From the NCBI GenBank assembly GCA_039811865.1, contig JBDHZK010000003.1, positions 1 through 56,638 of the forward strand: 56,638 nt of DNA. The letters are read 5' to 3'. This document shows positions 34,881 through 43,233 of the stretch, piece by piece (positions within the stretch are counted from its first letter, which is position 1; every line of letters begins with the position of its first letter). The notes below the pieces were generated by a model. That model searched no databases. It was given only the letters and a program-made list of their open reading frames with translations, and had not been told where the DNA came from. The position numbers and the translations under genes are program-made. Origin of the DNA: JBDHZK01 sp039811865 (GTDB taxonomy: Bacteria > Actinomycetota > Actinomycetes > Propionibacteriales > Propionibacteriaceae).

Positions 34881-35813
34881 TCAGCCGGTGTGATCGGAGG
34901 AACCGAAGGTCGTGCGTCCTCGAAGCTTGGCGGCCAGTTCCTCGTCGATCCCGTCGCCGACGTCCGAGACGGCCTTGATGGCCTGGTGCAGGTGCGCCGG
35001 GACGAAGGGATGCGCCAGCACCGACAAGGTCAGGAACACCCGGTCGCGGATCAGCTGGAAGCGCACGTAGCGGGCCTCGGAGTTGAGATCGTTCAGCACC
35101 TCGACCGCCCGGCTTCGTCCCTCGACGTCGTGGACCAGGGCACTGAAGACGATCACCTCGCGGGCGTCCCGGGTGCTGCGCACGAACACCATGGTCGATC
35201 CCACGCGGAGCGCGAAGTCACCCTCATCGTCACGCAACGGCTGGTGACCGAATAGCTGGACCAGTTCCGACTCGACCAGGGCATCCAGGTGGTCCCGGTC
35301 GCGCGGAACGACCGCCATGATGTCCTCGGCCTCGAACTCGCTGATCGCCGACGCGGCATCTCCCCGCGGGGTCAACACCTCGGCCAACTGGTCGGGCTGG
35401 AGGAAGACCGGATGCTGGACGCCGAAGACGTCGCGAAGTGCCCCCACCGCCAAATCGGCCAACCGGGCCGAGTGCTCCTGGGCGTCCGAAACCCAGAAGT
35501 TGGCACTGGGGTGGGCCCCGGTCGTCGTCGGCGGTTGCCACCCAATCGACTCCATGGACTCAAGCTGATCGGCGCCCAGTTGGAATGACTCCGCCAGGAC
35601 GGCGTTGCTCGCCGCCTCGGCGAACACCACGCGATCGGCACCGCAGTGGAAGCGAACGAAGGGAACCTCGCCGGCCTGTGGGCTGGCCAGGCACCCGATC
35701 TTCAGGTCCGCCGAGTCGTCCATGACCGACACCACCTCGGCCAGCCGCTCACGAAACGCGTGCCAAGCCTGAGACGTGCTTCGATCGAGGTCGAAGTCCT
35801 CGTAGTCCGGCAT
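34881..35813 (-). CDS. YbjN-like (TY-Chap type) protein
   Basis: The 310-residue soluble protein appears to contain two related alpha/beta domains in the type III secretion chaperone-like / YbjN superfamily. The N-terminal part (about 15-150) has EVPFVRFHCGADRV and SANFWVSDAQEH. The C-terminal part (about 180-300) has GDFALRVGSTMVFVRS, VEVLNDLNSEARYVRFQLIR and VPAHLHQAIKAVSDVGDGID, typical of YbjN. No enzyme motif is present; function is unknown. ATG 35813 follows GGAGGAG, and a longer in-frame reading has no ribosome site. It is divergent from the acyltransferase gene. Confidence 0.75.
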   Translation of the reverse strand: MPDYEDFDLDRSTSQAWHAFRERLAEVVSVMDDSADLKIGCLASPQAGEVPFVRFHCGADRVVFAEAASNAVLAESFQLGADQLESMESIGWQPPTTTGAHPSANFWVSDAQEHSARLADLAVGALRDVFGVQHPVFLQPDQLAEVLTPRGDAASAISEFEAEDIMAVVPRDRDHLDALVESELVQLFGHQPLRDDEGDFALRVGSTMVFVRSTRDAREVIVFSALVHDVEGRSRAVEVLNDLNSEARYVRFQLIRDRVFLTLSVLAHPFVPAHLHQAIKAVSDVGDGIDEELAAKLRGRTTFGSSDHTG

Positions 35814-35967
35814 GGCTCCTCCCCGGGATTGAGTGAGCACCAACCTAGCTGCCCCTTGCCCCAGATCGCTGCTCCACGCCCAACTGAAAGGACGGCTGGC
35901 GGGCGCCGGGGCCACGCTCTGGCAGGGGCCATTCCCGGTGCTCCGGGCGGTCTAGGCTGACCGGGCC

Positions 35968-37290
35968 ATGGGACTGACCGACGCCGCGGGCCCGGCCGAG
36001 TCGGGGAAGTTCGACCCGGGCCGCGAACCCCGCAACCTGACCGTCGACTTCGCGCGCGCGGCCGCCATCTTCATTGTGGTGTTCTTCCACACCCTGGTGC
36101 TGCAGGTGCGCCTGGTCGACGGACGTCCCACGCTGCTCCCCTGGTCGCCTGGCCCGATCTGGTGGGCGGCCAGTTGGCTGTTCTTGTGCATTCCCATGTT
36201 CTTCATCGCCGGCGGCTACAGCCACGCCGTCATCGTTGACGCCATGCACCGACGGGGCACCGGGTATGGACACTTCCTCGCCTCCCGCGGCCACCGTTTG
36301 ATCGGCCCCCTGACGTTCTTTGTCACCGTGAGCGCCTTGGTCAGCACCGGTTTCGCCTGGACCGGCCACCTCAGCGCGGCCGTCGACATCAGCCGCCAGG
36401 TGATGCAGTTGCTGTGGTTCATCAGCGTTTACCTGCTGATCGTCTTCGCGGCGCCCGCCCTGGTGTGGCTGCATGACCGATACGGGGTCTTGGTGATGCT
36501 TGCGCTGGGTTTCTTGGCCGCCGTCGTCGACCAATGGTCATTCGCGGTGCACGACTACCAGCTGCGCGACCTCAACCTGTTGCTGGTCTGGCCGCTGGCC
36601 CACCAGTTGGGCGTCGCCTACCACCGCGGCTGGTTTCGTCGAGGTCCGGTCTGGGTTCCGGCGGTCGCGGCGGCGGTTGGCGTGCTGGCCATCGTCGGAC
36701 TCGTTTTTCTCGGCGGCTATCCCGCGTCCGCCGTGGGATTCGGCGACCTGCCCATCGCGAACGTGCAGCCGCCCACCGTGGCGATGGTCGCGCTGGCGGC
36801 CATCCAGGCGTCCGGCCTGGCCTTCGCCGAGCGCTTTGCGCCGCCGATCAGCGAGAAGCTGGCCCGTCCCATCAGCATCGCCAACGCCTTGATGATGACC
36901 ACATATCTGTGGCACATCCCGTGCATCGCGCTTGGCGCGGGAACGCTGGTCCTGCTAGCCACCATCGCCCCAGGCCTGACGTGGTTCTGGCTGCACCCGC
37001 TCGTCGTGTCCAGCCTCTCGATCCTGATCGCCACCCAAGTGGTGCCACTGATCGGGAGAGTCGAGATGAGCTTGATTCCCCCACTCGGGCCCCGCCAGAA
37101 CCTGCCCGCCGCTGCGACGGCCTTCTTCATCCTGATCGCCGGGACAGCCACCGTTTGGCGGACCGGCACCGTGATACACCCCGCCAGCCCCTGGTCCACG
37201 GTCGGCGTCCTGGCCACCTGGGCCGGCGCCGGGTTGCTTGCCTGGGCGGCGAACCGGCCCCCGGCGGGGGCAGCCGCGGCCGCGTCCTGA
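35968..37290 (+). CDS. Membrane acyltransferase, family 3
   Basis: The 440-residue protein has about ten membrane helices and the acyltransferase-3 layout. The catalytic-type N-terminal stretch is LTVDFARAAAIFIVVFFH, with His at the membrane edge, followed by FLCIPMFFIAGGYSHAV. Later helices include SIANALMMTTYLWHIP. Members O-acylate sugars, polysaccharides, peptidoglycan or antibiotics; the acceptor here is unknown. No SGNH partner domain is fused. TAGGCT ends 9 nt ahead of ATG 35968, so the mRNA may be leaderless. A small DedA-like gene follows after 68 nt. Confidence 0.85.
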   Translation: MGLTDAAGPAESGKFDPGREPRNLTVDFARAAAIFIVVFFHTLVLQVRLVDGRPTLLPWSPGPIWWAASWLFLCIPMFFIAGGYSHAVIVDAMHRRGTGYGHFLASRGHRLIGPLTFFVTVSALVSTGFAWTGHLSAAVDISRQVMQLLWFISVYLLIVFAAPALVWLHDRYGVLVMLALGFLAAVVDQWSFAVHDYQLRDLNLLLVWPLAHQLGVAYHRGWFRRGPVWVPAVAAAVGVLAIVGLVFLGGYPASAVGFGDLPIANVQPPTVAMVALAAIQASGLAFAERFAPPISEKLARPISIANALMMTTYLWHIPCIALGAGTLVLLATIAPGLTWFWLHPLVVSSLSILIATQVVPLIGRVEMSLIPPLGPRQNLPAAATAFFILIAGTATVWRTGTVIHPASPWSTVGVLATWAGAGLLAWAANRPPAGAAAAAS

Positions 37291-37358
37291 AGGATCAACG
37301 GGCTAGGCTGTCGCGGACGCCGGGGCGGGTGCCTCGCGGTGGAGGCAAGGGAGATTCG

Positions 37359-37835
37359 ATGGACCCCACCACGTGGGCAGCGCCCTACCCCGTGACCGTA
37401 ACGGCGCTGTTCGCCATCGTCATGATCCGGGCCAACGCGACCTATTGGCTCGGACGCGCCGCAGCCGCCGGCGCTCACCGCACGCGGGTGGGCCGCTGGA
37501 TGGACAGCGCCGGGTACGTCAAGGCCACCAGCGCCGTCAACAACTGGGGCGCCCCGGCGGTCAGCGTGTCGTTCCTCACCATCGGCGTGCAGACCCTGAT
37601 CAACCTCGCCGCAGGAGCGACCCGCATGCCCCTATCCAGGTACCTCCCGGCGGTGATCATCGGCTCCGTTGCCTGGGCGCTGATTTACGCGACCGTCGGC
37701 TTTGTCGGCTTCGAGGCGCTGGGGAGGCTCTACGCCCACTCTCCGGTGTTGGCGATCGGCCTGGGAGCGGGCCTGTTGCTCGCCCTGGGCGCGTTCTTGT
37801 GGTGGCGCCTGCGGGCCCGCCCGGCCTCGGCCTAG
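37359..37835 (+). CDS. Small DedA/VTT-like membrane protein
   Basis: The 158-residue protein resembles a shortened DedA (VTT/SNARE-assoc) protein. It keeps ATYWLGRAAAAGAHRTRVGR, the amphipathic re-entrant region FLTIGVQTLINLAAGATRMP and SRYLPAVIIGSVAWALIYAT, then a final helix and a basic tail. DedA proteins help flip lipid carriers such as undecaprenyl phosphate. The usual FLPG(V/I)RT motif is here FLTIGVQT, so the Pro and the key Arg are replaced; activity is therefore uncertain. ATG 37359 follows AAGGGAGA. A role in surface lipid or polymer handling with the upstream acyltransferase is a guess from position. Confidence 0.7.
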   Translation: MDPTTWAAPYPVTVTALFAIVMIRANATYWLGRAAAAGAHRTRVGRWMDSAGYVKATSAVNNWGAPAVSVSFLTIGVQTLINLAAGATRMPLSRYLPAVIIGSVAWALIYATVGFVGFEALGRLYAHSPVLAIGLGAGLLLALGAFLWWRLRARPASA

Positions 37836-38176
37836 TCGGAGCAGGGGGCACCGGTTCCAGGGGTTTGGCGCTTGGAGGGGGCGTGGCGGTCGGCTTTCCG
37901 GCGGGAACGCCAGGCGTCCTGCTTGTGAGCAACTCTGCGTCCCGGTGATCGGGAAGCGTCCCGGGGAACGACAGGAGTGAGCCTTCGGTCGATCCCGGGT
38001 CTGCGAGCCGAAAGACGAGGGCGCTTCACGGCCTCGCGGGGAGGTCTGGACGTCGCGCTTGGGATGGACCTCAGTACTTGCTCGCCCAGACCAGGGCTTC
38101 AATGCCTGGACGCGGCGTGCCGCATTGTGCGACACGCCGCGTCCAGATCCTTCGTCGGGGCCGACGGCTCGACCGC
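37836..38176. other. 341-bp gap between the DedA-like gene and nrdJ
   Basis: No open reading frame with a plausible start or family resemblance lies here, and no tRNA or recognisable riboswitch. The only clear structure is the terminator at 38106-38146. Several short G/C-rich dyads around 37935-37975 could be structured RNA, but none has a defined class. Confidence 0.4.
38106..38146. terminator. Terminator shared by nrdJ and the convergent membrane genes
   Basis: A perfect 14-bp stem (38106-38119 with 38133-38146) continues inward as CGC/GCG around a short loop. It lies 31 nt beyond the nrdJ stop on the minus strand. There is no long T-run on either side, as often seen in actinobacteria. Confidence 0.7.
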
Positions 38177-41065
38177 TCAGCTGCAGCCGCTGGTGGAACC
38201 GCAGCCCTCGCAGACGTAGCAGGAGCCGGACGGCCGCATCTTCGTCCCGCAGGTCATGCACAACGGCGCGTCGATGACGATGCCGAACTTGGCCCCCATC
38301 AACTCCGAGGTTGTCTTGGGCGCCTCCAGCAGAGCCGGCTGGAGCGGGCCCCCCTCGTCCACGCGGATGTTGTCGCCGGCGTCGTTCTTCAACTGCTCCG
38401 ACTCGATCAGCGCCGCCTCGTCGCTCTCAGACAGATAGGAGCCGGTCGCGACGTAGCGCGCACGCTCCGACGCGGTGTAGATCCCGAGCTCGGCCCGCTC
38501 GTCGAAGGACAGGTAGTCCAGGGCGAGCCGGCGGAAGATGTAGTCCATGATCGACTGCGCCATCCGGATGTCCGGGTCGTCGGTCATGCCGGCGGGCTCG
38601 AACTTCAGGTTGGTGAACTTCTGCGCGAAGCTTTCCAGCGGGACGCCGTATTGCAGGCCGATGGAAACCGCGATCGAGAATGCGTCCATGACCCCGGCCA
38701 GGGTGGAGCCCTGCTTGCCCAGCTTCAGGAACAGCTCGCCGAGCTTGCCGTCATCGTAGGTACCGGACGTCATGTACCCCTCGGCCCCGCCGACCGCGAA
38801 CGAGGTGGTGCGACTGGCCCTCGACTTCGGCAGGCGCTTACGCCGGGCCCGGTACTCGATCTGAACTGGCGCGGGCTCCGGCTCGGCCTTCGCCGGGGCC
38901 TTCTTCCCGCCGTCGCTGAGCGGCTGACCGACCTTGCAGTTGTCGCGGTAGACCGCGAGCGCCTTGAGGCCGAGCTTCCATCCCTGCAGGTAGACGTCGG
39001 CGATCTCCTCGATCGTCGCCGACTCCGGCAGGTTCACCGTCTTCGAGATGGCCCCGGACAGGAACGGCTGGACGGCCGCCATCATCCGCACGTGGCCCAT
39101 CGGCTTGATCGCCCGCTGGCCCATCGCGGTGTCGAAGACCTCATAATGCTCAGCCCGAAGCCAAGGCGAATCAATGACGTGCCCGTTCGCGCCGATGTAC
39201 TCGACGATCTCCTTGCTTTGCTCGGGGGTGTAGCCCAGCTTCGCCAGAGCGCGCGGGATCGTTTGGTTGACGATCTGCATCGAGCCGCCGCCCACGAGCT
39301 TCTTGAACTTCACCAGCGAGAAGTCGGGCTCCACTCCGGTGGTGTCGCAGTCCATCATGAAGCCGATGGTCCCGGTGGGCGCCAGCACGGACGCCTGTGC
39401 GTTGCGGAACCCGTTCGCCGCCCCGAGCGCGATCACTTGTTCCCACTCCTGGCCAGCGCGGTCGTGCACAGCGGAATCGATGGCGTTCACGGTGCGCAAC
39501 GAGTCGTTGGCCGCCTGGTGCTTGCGCATCACCCGCTGGTGGGCGCTGGCGTTTCGGGCGTAGCCGTTGTACGGGCCCACCACGGCTGCGAGCTCGGCCG
39601 AACGGCGATAGGACGTGCCGGTCATCAACGAGGTGATCGCGGCGGCGAGGGCTCGGCCGGCCTCGGAGTCGTACCCGCGGCCCATCGCCATCAGCAAGGC
39701 ACCCAGGTTCGCATAGCCAATGCCCAACTGCCGGTAGTCGACGGTCGTCTTGCCAATCGCCTCGGTCGGGAAGTCCGCGAAGCAGATCGAGATGTCCATC
39801 GCGGTGATGATCAACTCGACGGCCTTGACGAACAGTTCCGCGTCGAAGGTGCCGTCGTCGGCCAGGAACTTGAGGAGATTGAGGCTCGCCAGGTTGCAGG
39901 AGCTGTTGTCCAGGCTCATGTACTCCGAGCAAGGGTTCGAGGCCGTGATCCGCCCCGTCTCAGGGTTGGTGTGCCAGGTGTTGATCGTGTCGTCGTACTG
40001 AATGCCCGGATCCGCGCATTCCCAGGCCGCCTTGGCGATCTTGCCGAACAAGGCTCGCGCGTCGACCTCCTCGATGACGCTGCCGTCCATGCGAGCGGTG
40101 AGGCCGAACCCGCGGCCGTCCTCGACCGCATGCATGAACTCGTCGCTCACCCGAACGGAGTTGTTTGCGTTCTGGTACTGAACGCTCACGATGTCCTTGC
40201 CACCGAGGTCCATGTCGAAACCGGCGTCGCGCAGGGCGCGGATCTTGTCCTCCTCGCGAGCCTTGGTCTCGATGAACTCCTCGATATCGGGGTGATCGAT
40301 GTCCAGGACGACCATCTTGGCCGCCCGCCGAGTCGCCCCCCCGGACTTGATGGTGCCCGCACTCGCGTCCGCGCCACGCATGAAGGAAACCGGACCGGAC
40401 GCAGTGCCGCCCGATGAGAGCAACTCCTTGCTGGAGCGGATCCGGGAAAGGTTCAGTCCCGCACCGGAGCCGCCCTTGAAGATGAAGCCCTCCTCCTTGT
40501 ACCAGTTCAGGATCGACTCCATCGAGTCGTCGACGCTGAGAATGAAGCAGGCGCTGACCTGCTGCGGCGAGGGCGTACCCACGTTGAACCACACCGGGGA
40601 GTTGAAGCTGAAGTACTGATGCAGCAGCATCCAGGTCAGCTCGGCCTCGAAGACATCGGCGTCGGCGGGGCCGGCGAAGTAGCCGTACTCCTCACCGGCG
40701 CGGCGATAGGTCTTCACCACCCGGTCGATGATGGTTCGCAGGCTCGACTCGCGGGCCGGCGTCCCCAGCGCGCCCCGGAAGTACTTCGTGGTGACGATGG
40801 TCGAGGCGTTCAGACTCCAGTCGGAGGGGAACTCAACCCCCGCCTGCTCGAAGACCTTCTCACCAGTGCGCCAGTTGGTTTGGACGATGTCCCGAAGCTC
40901 CCAGGTCACCTCGTCGTACGGATGCCGGCCGGCGGTCGTGAAAACGCGCTCGATCGTGAGTCCCCGACGCTGGCTTTCGCTTCGGCGCGGGGGGTTGGCT
41001 ACCTGGGTCACGGGTTCCCTCTCTTCGGGAGCTGGATGGGCTGGAGTATCGGGCTGGCTGGTCAT
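38177..41065 (-). CDS. nrdJ: Class II (adenosylcobalamin-dependent) ribonucleotide reductase
   Basis: NrdJ reduces ribonucleotides using a cysteine radical formed by adenosylcobalamin, with or without oxygen. The 962-residue chain has the substrate-site Cys in QQVSACFILSVDD, the finger loop NPCSEYMSLDNSSCNLASLN with the radical and partner cysteines, and APTGTIGFMMDCDTTGVEPD. The C-terminus ends with a zinc-ribbon-like CMTCGTKMRPSG plus CYVCEGCG and a final redox CGSTSGC. No ATP-cone is visible at the N-terminus. ATG 41065 overlaps the nrdR stop (ATGA), so it is made together with its repressor. It links to the cob genes earlier in the window. Confidence 0.95.
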   Translation of the reverse strand: MTSQPDTPAHPAPEEREPVTQVANPPRRSESQRRGLTIERVFTTAGRHPYDEVTWELRDIVQTNWRTGEKVFEQAGVEFPSDWSLNASTIVTTKYFRGALGTPARESSLRTIIDRVVKTYRRAGEEYGYFAGPADADVFEAELTWMLLHQYFSFNSPVWFNVGTPSPQQVSACFILSVDDSMESILNWYKEEGFIFKGGSGAGLNLSRIRSSKELLSSGGTASGPVSFMRGADASAGTIKSGGATRRAAKMVVLDIDHPDIEEFIETKAREEDKIRALRDAGFDMDLGGKDIVSVQYQNANNSVRVSDEFMHAVEDGRGFGLTARMDGSVIEEVDARALFGKIAKAAWECADPGIQYDDTINTWHTNPETGRITASNPCSEYMSLDNSSCNLASLNLLKFLADDGTFDAELFVKAVELIITAMDISICFADFPTEAIGKTTVDYRQLGIGYANLGALLMAMGRGYDSEAGRALAAAITSLMTGTSYRRSAELAAVVGPYNGYARNASAHQRVMRKHQAANDSLRTVNAIDSAVHDRAGQEWEQVIALGAANGFRNAQASVLAPTGTIGFMMDCDTTGVEPDFSLVKFKKLVGGGSMQIVNQTIPRALAKLGYTPEQSKEIVEYIGANGHVIDSPWLRAEHYEVFDTAMGQRAIKPMGHVRMMAAVQPFLSGAISKTVNLPESATIEEIADVYLQGWKLGLKALAVYRDNCKVGQPLSDGGKKAPAKAEPEPAPVQIEYRARRKRLPKSRASRTTSFAVGGAEGYMTSGTYDDGKLGELFLKLGKQGSTLAGVMDAFSIAVSIGLQYGVPLESFAQKFTNLKFEPAGMTDDPDIRMAQSIMDYIFRRLALDYLSFDERAELGIYTASERARYVATGSYLSESDEAALIESEQLKNDAGDNIRVDEGGPLQPALLEAPKTTSELMGAKFGIVIDAPLCMTCGTKMRPSGSCYVCEGCGSTSGCS

Positions 41066-41517
41066 CGACTCGGCGCGAACTCGCGCAGCCGACGGATCTC
41101 CGCCTCGAAATCGTCGACGGATTGGTACTGCTGATAGACGCTCGCAAAACGCAGGTAGGCGACCGGATCGAGTTGGCGAAGCGGCGTCAGAATCGCCAAG
41201 CCGACCTCGTCGGCCGGGATCTCGGCCTGGCCGCTGGCGCGCAAGGCGTCCTCGACCTGCTGCCCGAGCCGAGCCAGATCGGCCTCAGAAACGGGACGGC
41301 CCTTGCACGCCTTGCGGACTCCCCCGACGACCTTCTCTCGAGAGAACGGCTCGACAACGCCCGAACGCTTCACGACCACCAGTTGCATCTGCTCCAAGGT
41401 CGTGAATCTGCGCTCGCACTTCGGGCACTGCCGGCGACGCCTGATGCTGGCGCCGTCCTCCGCCACACGTGAATCCAACACGCGCGAGTCGGTGTGCCTG
41501 CAGTACGGACAATGCAT
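41062..41517 (-). CDS. nrdR: Transcriptional repressor NrdR
   Basis: NrdR senses ATP/dATP and represses ribonucleotide reductase genes. The N-terminal zinc ribbon (MHCPYCRHTDSRVLDSR, then CPKCERRFTT) binds DNA. The ATP-cone follows (VVKRSGVVEPFSREKVVGGV, and so on). The 151-residue length is standard. ATG 41517 lies behind GAGGAGGGG. It heads the nrdR-nrdJ operon, and the two NrdR-box-like dyads at 41595-41639 suggest autoregulation of the pair. Confidence 0.95.
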   Translation of the reverse strand: MHCPYCRHTDSRVLDSRVAEDGASIRRRRQCPKCERRFTTLEQMQLVVVKRSGVVEPFSREKVVGGVRKACKGRPVSEADLARLGQQVEDALRASGQAEIPADEVGLAILTPLRQLDPVAYLRFASVYQQYQSVDDFEAEIRRLREFAPSR

Positions 41518-41548
41518 CGCCCCTCCTCGGGTGTATCGGACGCCGACC

Positions 41549-41611
41549 TGTGGATCCACTTGTTGATGACCTGTGGATCTAGCTGTGGACTTGACCACAA
41601 TCTGTGGACAA
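41549..41611. promoter_or_regulatory. Cluster of DnaA-box-like sequences in the nrdR promoter
   Basis: Four same-oriented copies of TGTGGA start at 41549 (TGTGGATCC), 41572 (TGTGGATCT), 41584 (TGTGGACTT) and 41603 (TGTGGACAA). The last is an exact reverse complement of the actinobacterial DnaA box TTGTCCACA. TTGACCACA (41591-41599) is a one-mismatch box on the other strand. They sit 30-95 bp upstream of the nrdR start. Confidence 0.55.
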
Positions 41612-41639
41612 ACCACAAGCATGTAACTACTAGATGTAG
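41595..41639. promoter_or_regulatory. Pair of NrdR-box-like dyads
   Basis: CCACAATCTGTGG (41595-41607) and CTACTAGATGTAG (41627-41639) are 13-bp imperfect palindromes whose centres are 32 bp apart, about three helical turns, as in known paired NrdR boxes. They lie upstream of nrdR-nrdJ. The first overlaps a DnaA-like box. Confidence 0.65.
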
Positions 41640-41694
41640 AGGCTAGGCCGCCGGGACGTCCCGGTCAAGGGGAAGGCTGAATCGCCCCGGGGCA

Positions 41695-42087
41695 CTAACG
41701 CGAGACAACGCCCAGCGCCGGCGCCGACGCGGGCCCATCGACGGGCGCATCGCTGACCGCAAAGAATGAAGTCACGATGACGACCACGCTGCAGACCACC
41801 AGCGCCAACAACGTCAGCGCGATCAACGCGATGGCCCGATCGGTCAACTCGAGCGGACGATTGACGTCCGGGAGATCGGCCCGCGCCGAGACCTTTACGC
41901 GTGAACGCGGCGAGGGCGAGTCAGCGAACCGCCGATCGAGCTCGCGCCCCCTGAGAGGGACCGGCCAATCCGGCGACAGCGGTCGCCCCCCCGGCGCCGA
42001 CGGCTGGGTAGCCCGGGCGCGAGGACCGCGCTCGAGCCCACGCTCGCGCTGACCACCACGGACCTTGATGCCCAATACACCGCTCAT
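41695..42087 (-). CDS. Small single-pass membrane protein divergent from lexA, SOS-linked
   Basis: The 130-residue protein has a basic, Pro/Arg-rich cytoplasmic N-terminus, one membrane helix at about 82-105 (AIALIALTLLALVVCSVVVI), and only about 25 residues outside. Genes in this place next to lexA in other actinobacteria and firmicutes often encode SOS-induced division inhibitors, usually with a LysM domain after the helix; no LysM is present here, and the downstream DNA holds none in another frame. ATG 42087 follows GAAAGG. A LexA-box-like sequence (42103-42116) lies 16 bp upstream, so SOS induction is plausible. A division-control role is inference from position. Confidence 0.65.
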   Translation of the reverse strand: MSGVLGIKVRGGQRERGLERGPRARATQPSAPGGRPLSPDWPVPLRGRELDRRFADSPSPRSRVKVSARADLPDVNRPLELTDRAIALIALTLLALVVCSVVVIVTSFFAVSDAPVDGPASAPALGVVSR

Positions 42088-42102
42088 CGGAGTGCCTTTC
42101 GT

Positions 42103-42116
42103 CGTACACCTGTTCG
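42103..42116. promoter_or_regulatory. LexA box candidate for the small membrane protein
   Basis: CGTACACCTGTTCG matches the Gram-positive/actinobacterial SOS box CGAAC-N4-GTTCG with one mismatch. It lies 16 bp ahead of the start codon at 42087. Confidence 0.6.
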
Positions 42117-42260
42117 AAATCCATCCTGGCACGCAAGCGCCCGGCATGACAAGAGGAATCAAACACTCGTTCTCATCTACCGACGCGTTGCTCATGACGA
42201 AGACCCAACCGGAGCCCTCCGACAGTTTTCGAACGGGGCGGAGGTGACGGCGACACGCGT

Positions 42261-42300
42261 CGAACAGATGTTTGATTTGAGCGCGCCGCCCGCCTAGGGT
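42261..42300 (+). promoter_or_regulatory. lexA promoter with LexA box
   Basis: CGAACAGATGTTTG (42261-42274) fits the consensus CGAACrnryGTTYG. It overlaps the -35-like TTGATT (42272-42277), followed after 17 nt by the -10 TAGGGT (42295-42300). LexA bound here would block its own promoter. The -10 ends 7 nt before the ATG, so the lexA mRNA is probably leaderless. Confidence 0.75.
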
Positions 42301-42307
42301 TGCGGCC

Positions 42308-43132
42308 ATGGACAACTCCTCCACCACCGGGGTCCGGGCCGACTCGGAGCAGAAGCGACGTCGTGGTCGGCCGCGCAACGTCGACGTCTTGGCCCAGCTC
42401 GAAAGCAGTGGCGCCACGGTCTCCTCGTTACCCGACGGAACCGAGGGTGCGGATCGCCTGACGCCTCGCCAGCGTCGGATCCTCGAGGTGATCCGCGACG
42501 CGGTGGACGCCCGCGGGTATCCCCCCAGCATCAGAGAGGTCGGGGACGCTGTCGGGTTGGCCAGTTCGTCCAGCGTCGCACACCAGTTGAAGGTGCTCGA
42601 ACAGAAGGGCTTCTTGCGCCGTGACCCGCATCGGCCCCGCGCCATGGAGGTGCGCTTGCCAGACTCCCGGCCGGCCGATCCATTTCGGACGCAGGCGGCG
42701 GCCAACGCGGACGAGGGCCTGGAACCGGACCAAACGGGGATCGGCGACCACTTCCCCACCGCTGTCAACGTGCCAGTGCTGGGCAGGATCGCCGCAGGTG
42801 GTCCGATTCTTGCCGAGGAGCGGGTCGAGGATGTCTTTCCGTTGCCCAAGCAGCTAGTGGGCGACGGCGCGTTGTTCCTGCTCGAGGTGCGCGGAGATTC
42901 GATGGTCGAGGCGGCGATCTGCGATCACGACTGGGTGGTGGTGCGCCAGCAGCCGACCGCCAACAACGGCGACATCGTGGCCGCTCTTCTCGACAACGAG
43001 GCGACCGTCAAGACCTACAAGCGCACCTCGGACCGGGTGTGGCTGCTGCCGCACAACGCGGCGTACGAGCCCATCGACGGCAATCACGCGACGGTCCTTG
43101 GCAAGGTGGTGGCTGTCCTGCGCCGGGTGTGA
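42308..43132 (+). CDS. lexA: SOS repressor LexA with an AT-hook-like N-terminal extension
   Basis: LexA represses DNA-damage genes and cleaves itself when RecA filaments form. The winged-helix domain begins LTPRQRRILEVIRDAV and includes YPPSIREVGDAVGLASSSSV. The cleavage site is Ala163-Gly164 (RIAAGGPI); catalytic Ser198 is in GDSMVE and Lys235 in ATVKTYK. The chain is 274 residues because about 50 residues precede the usual start, including KRRRGRPRN (16-24), an AT-hook-like motif. ATG 42308 is supported by the -10 TAGGGT 7 nt upstream. It is divergent from the small membrane protein and both have LexA boxes. Confidence 0.95.
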   Translation: MDNSSTTGVRADSEQKRRRGRPRNVDVLAQLESSGATVSSLPDGTEGADRLTPRQRRILEVIRDAVDARGYPPSIREVGDAVGLASSSSVAHQLKVLEQKGFLRRDPHRPRAMEVRLPDSRPADPFRTQAAANADEGLEPDQTGIGDHFPTAVNVPVLGRIAAGGPILAEERVEDVFPLPKQLVGDGALFLLEVRGDSMVEAAICDHDWVVVRQQPTANNGDIVAALLDNEATVKTYKRTSDRVWLLPHNAAYEPIDGNHATVLGKVVAVLRRV

Positions 43133-43233
43133 GCGCGGTGGACGGCGCGGAGCAGTCATCCGCACCGGTGGGCGATGGCATCGCGGGTTCGGCTCCGGGC
43201 GTTGGACGTCCGACCGTTGGACAAGGAGGGGCC

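Noticed and set aside
42163..42176. CAAACACTCGTTCT between the divergent lexA promoters as a third LexA box
   Set aside because: Two mismatches to the core positions of the consensus, and better boxes account for both promoters.
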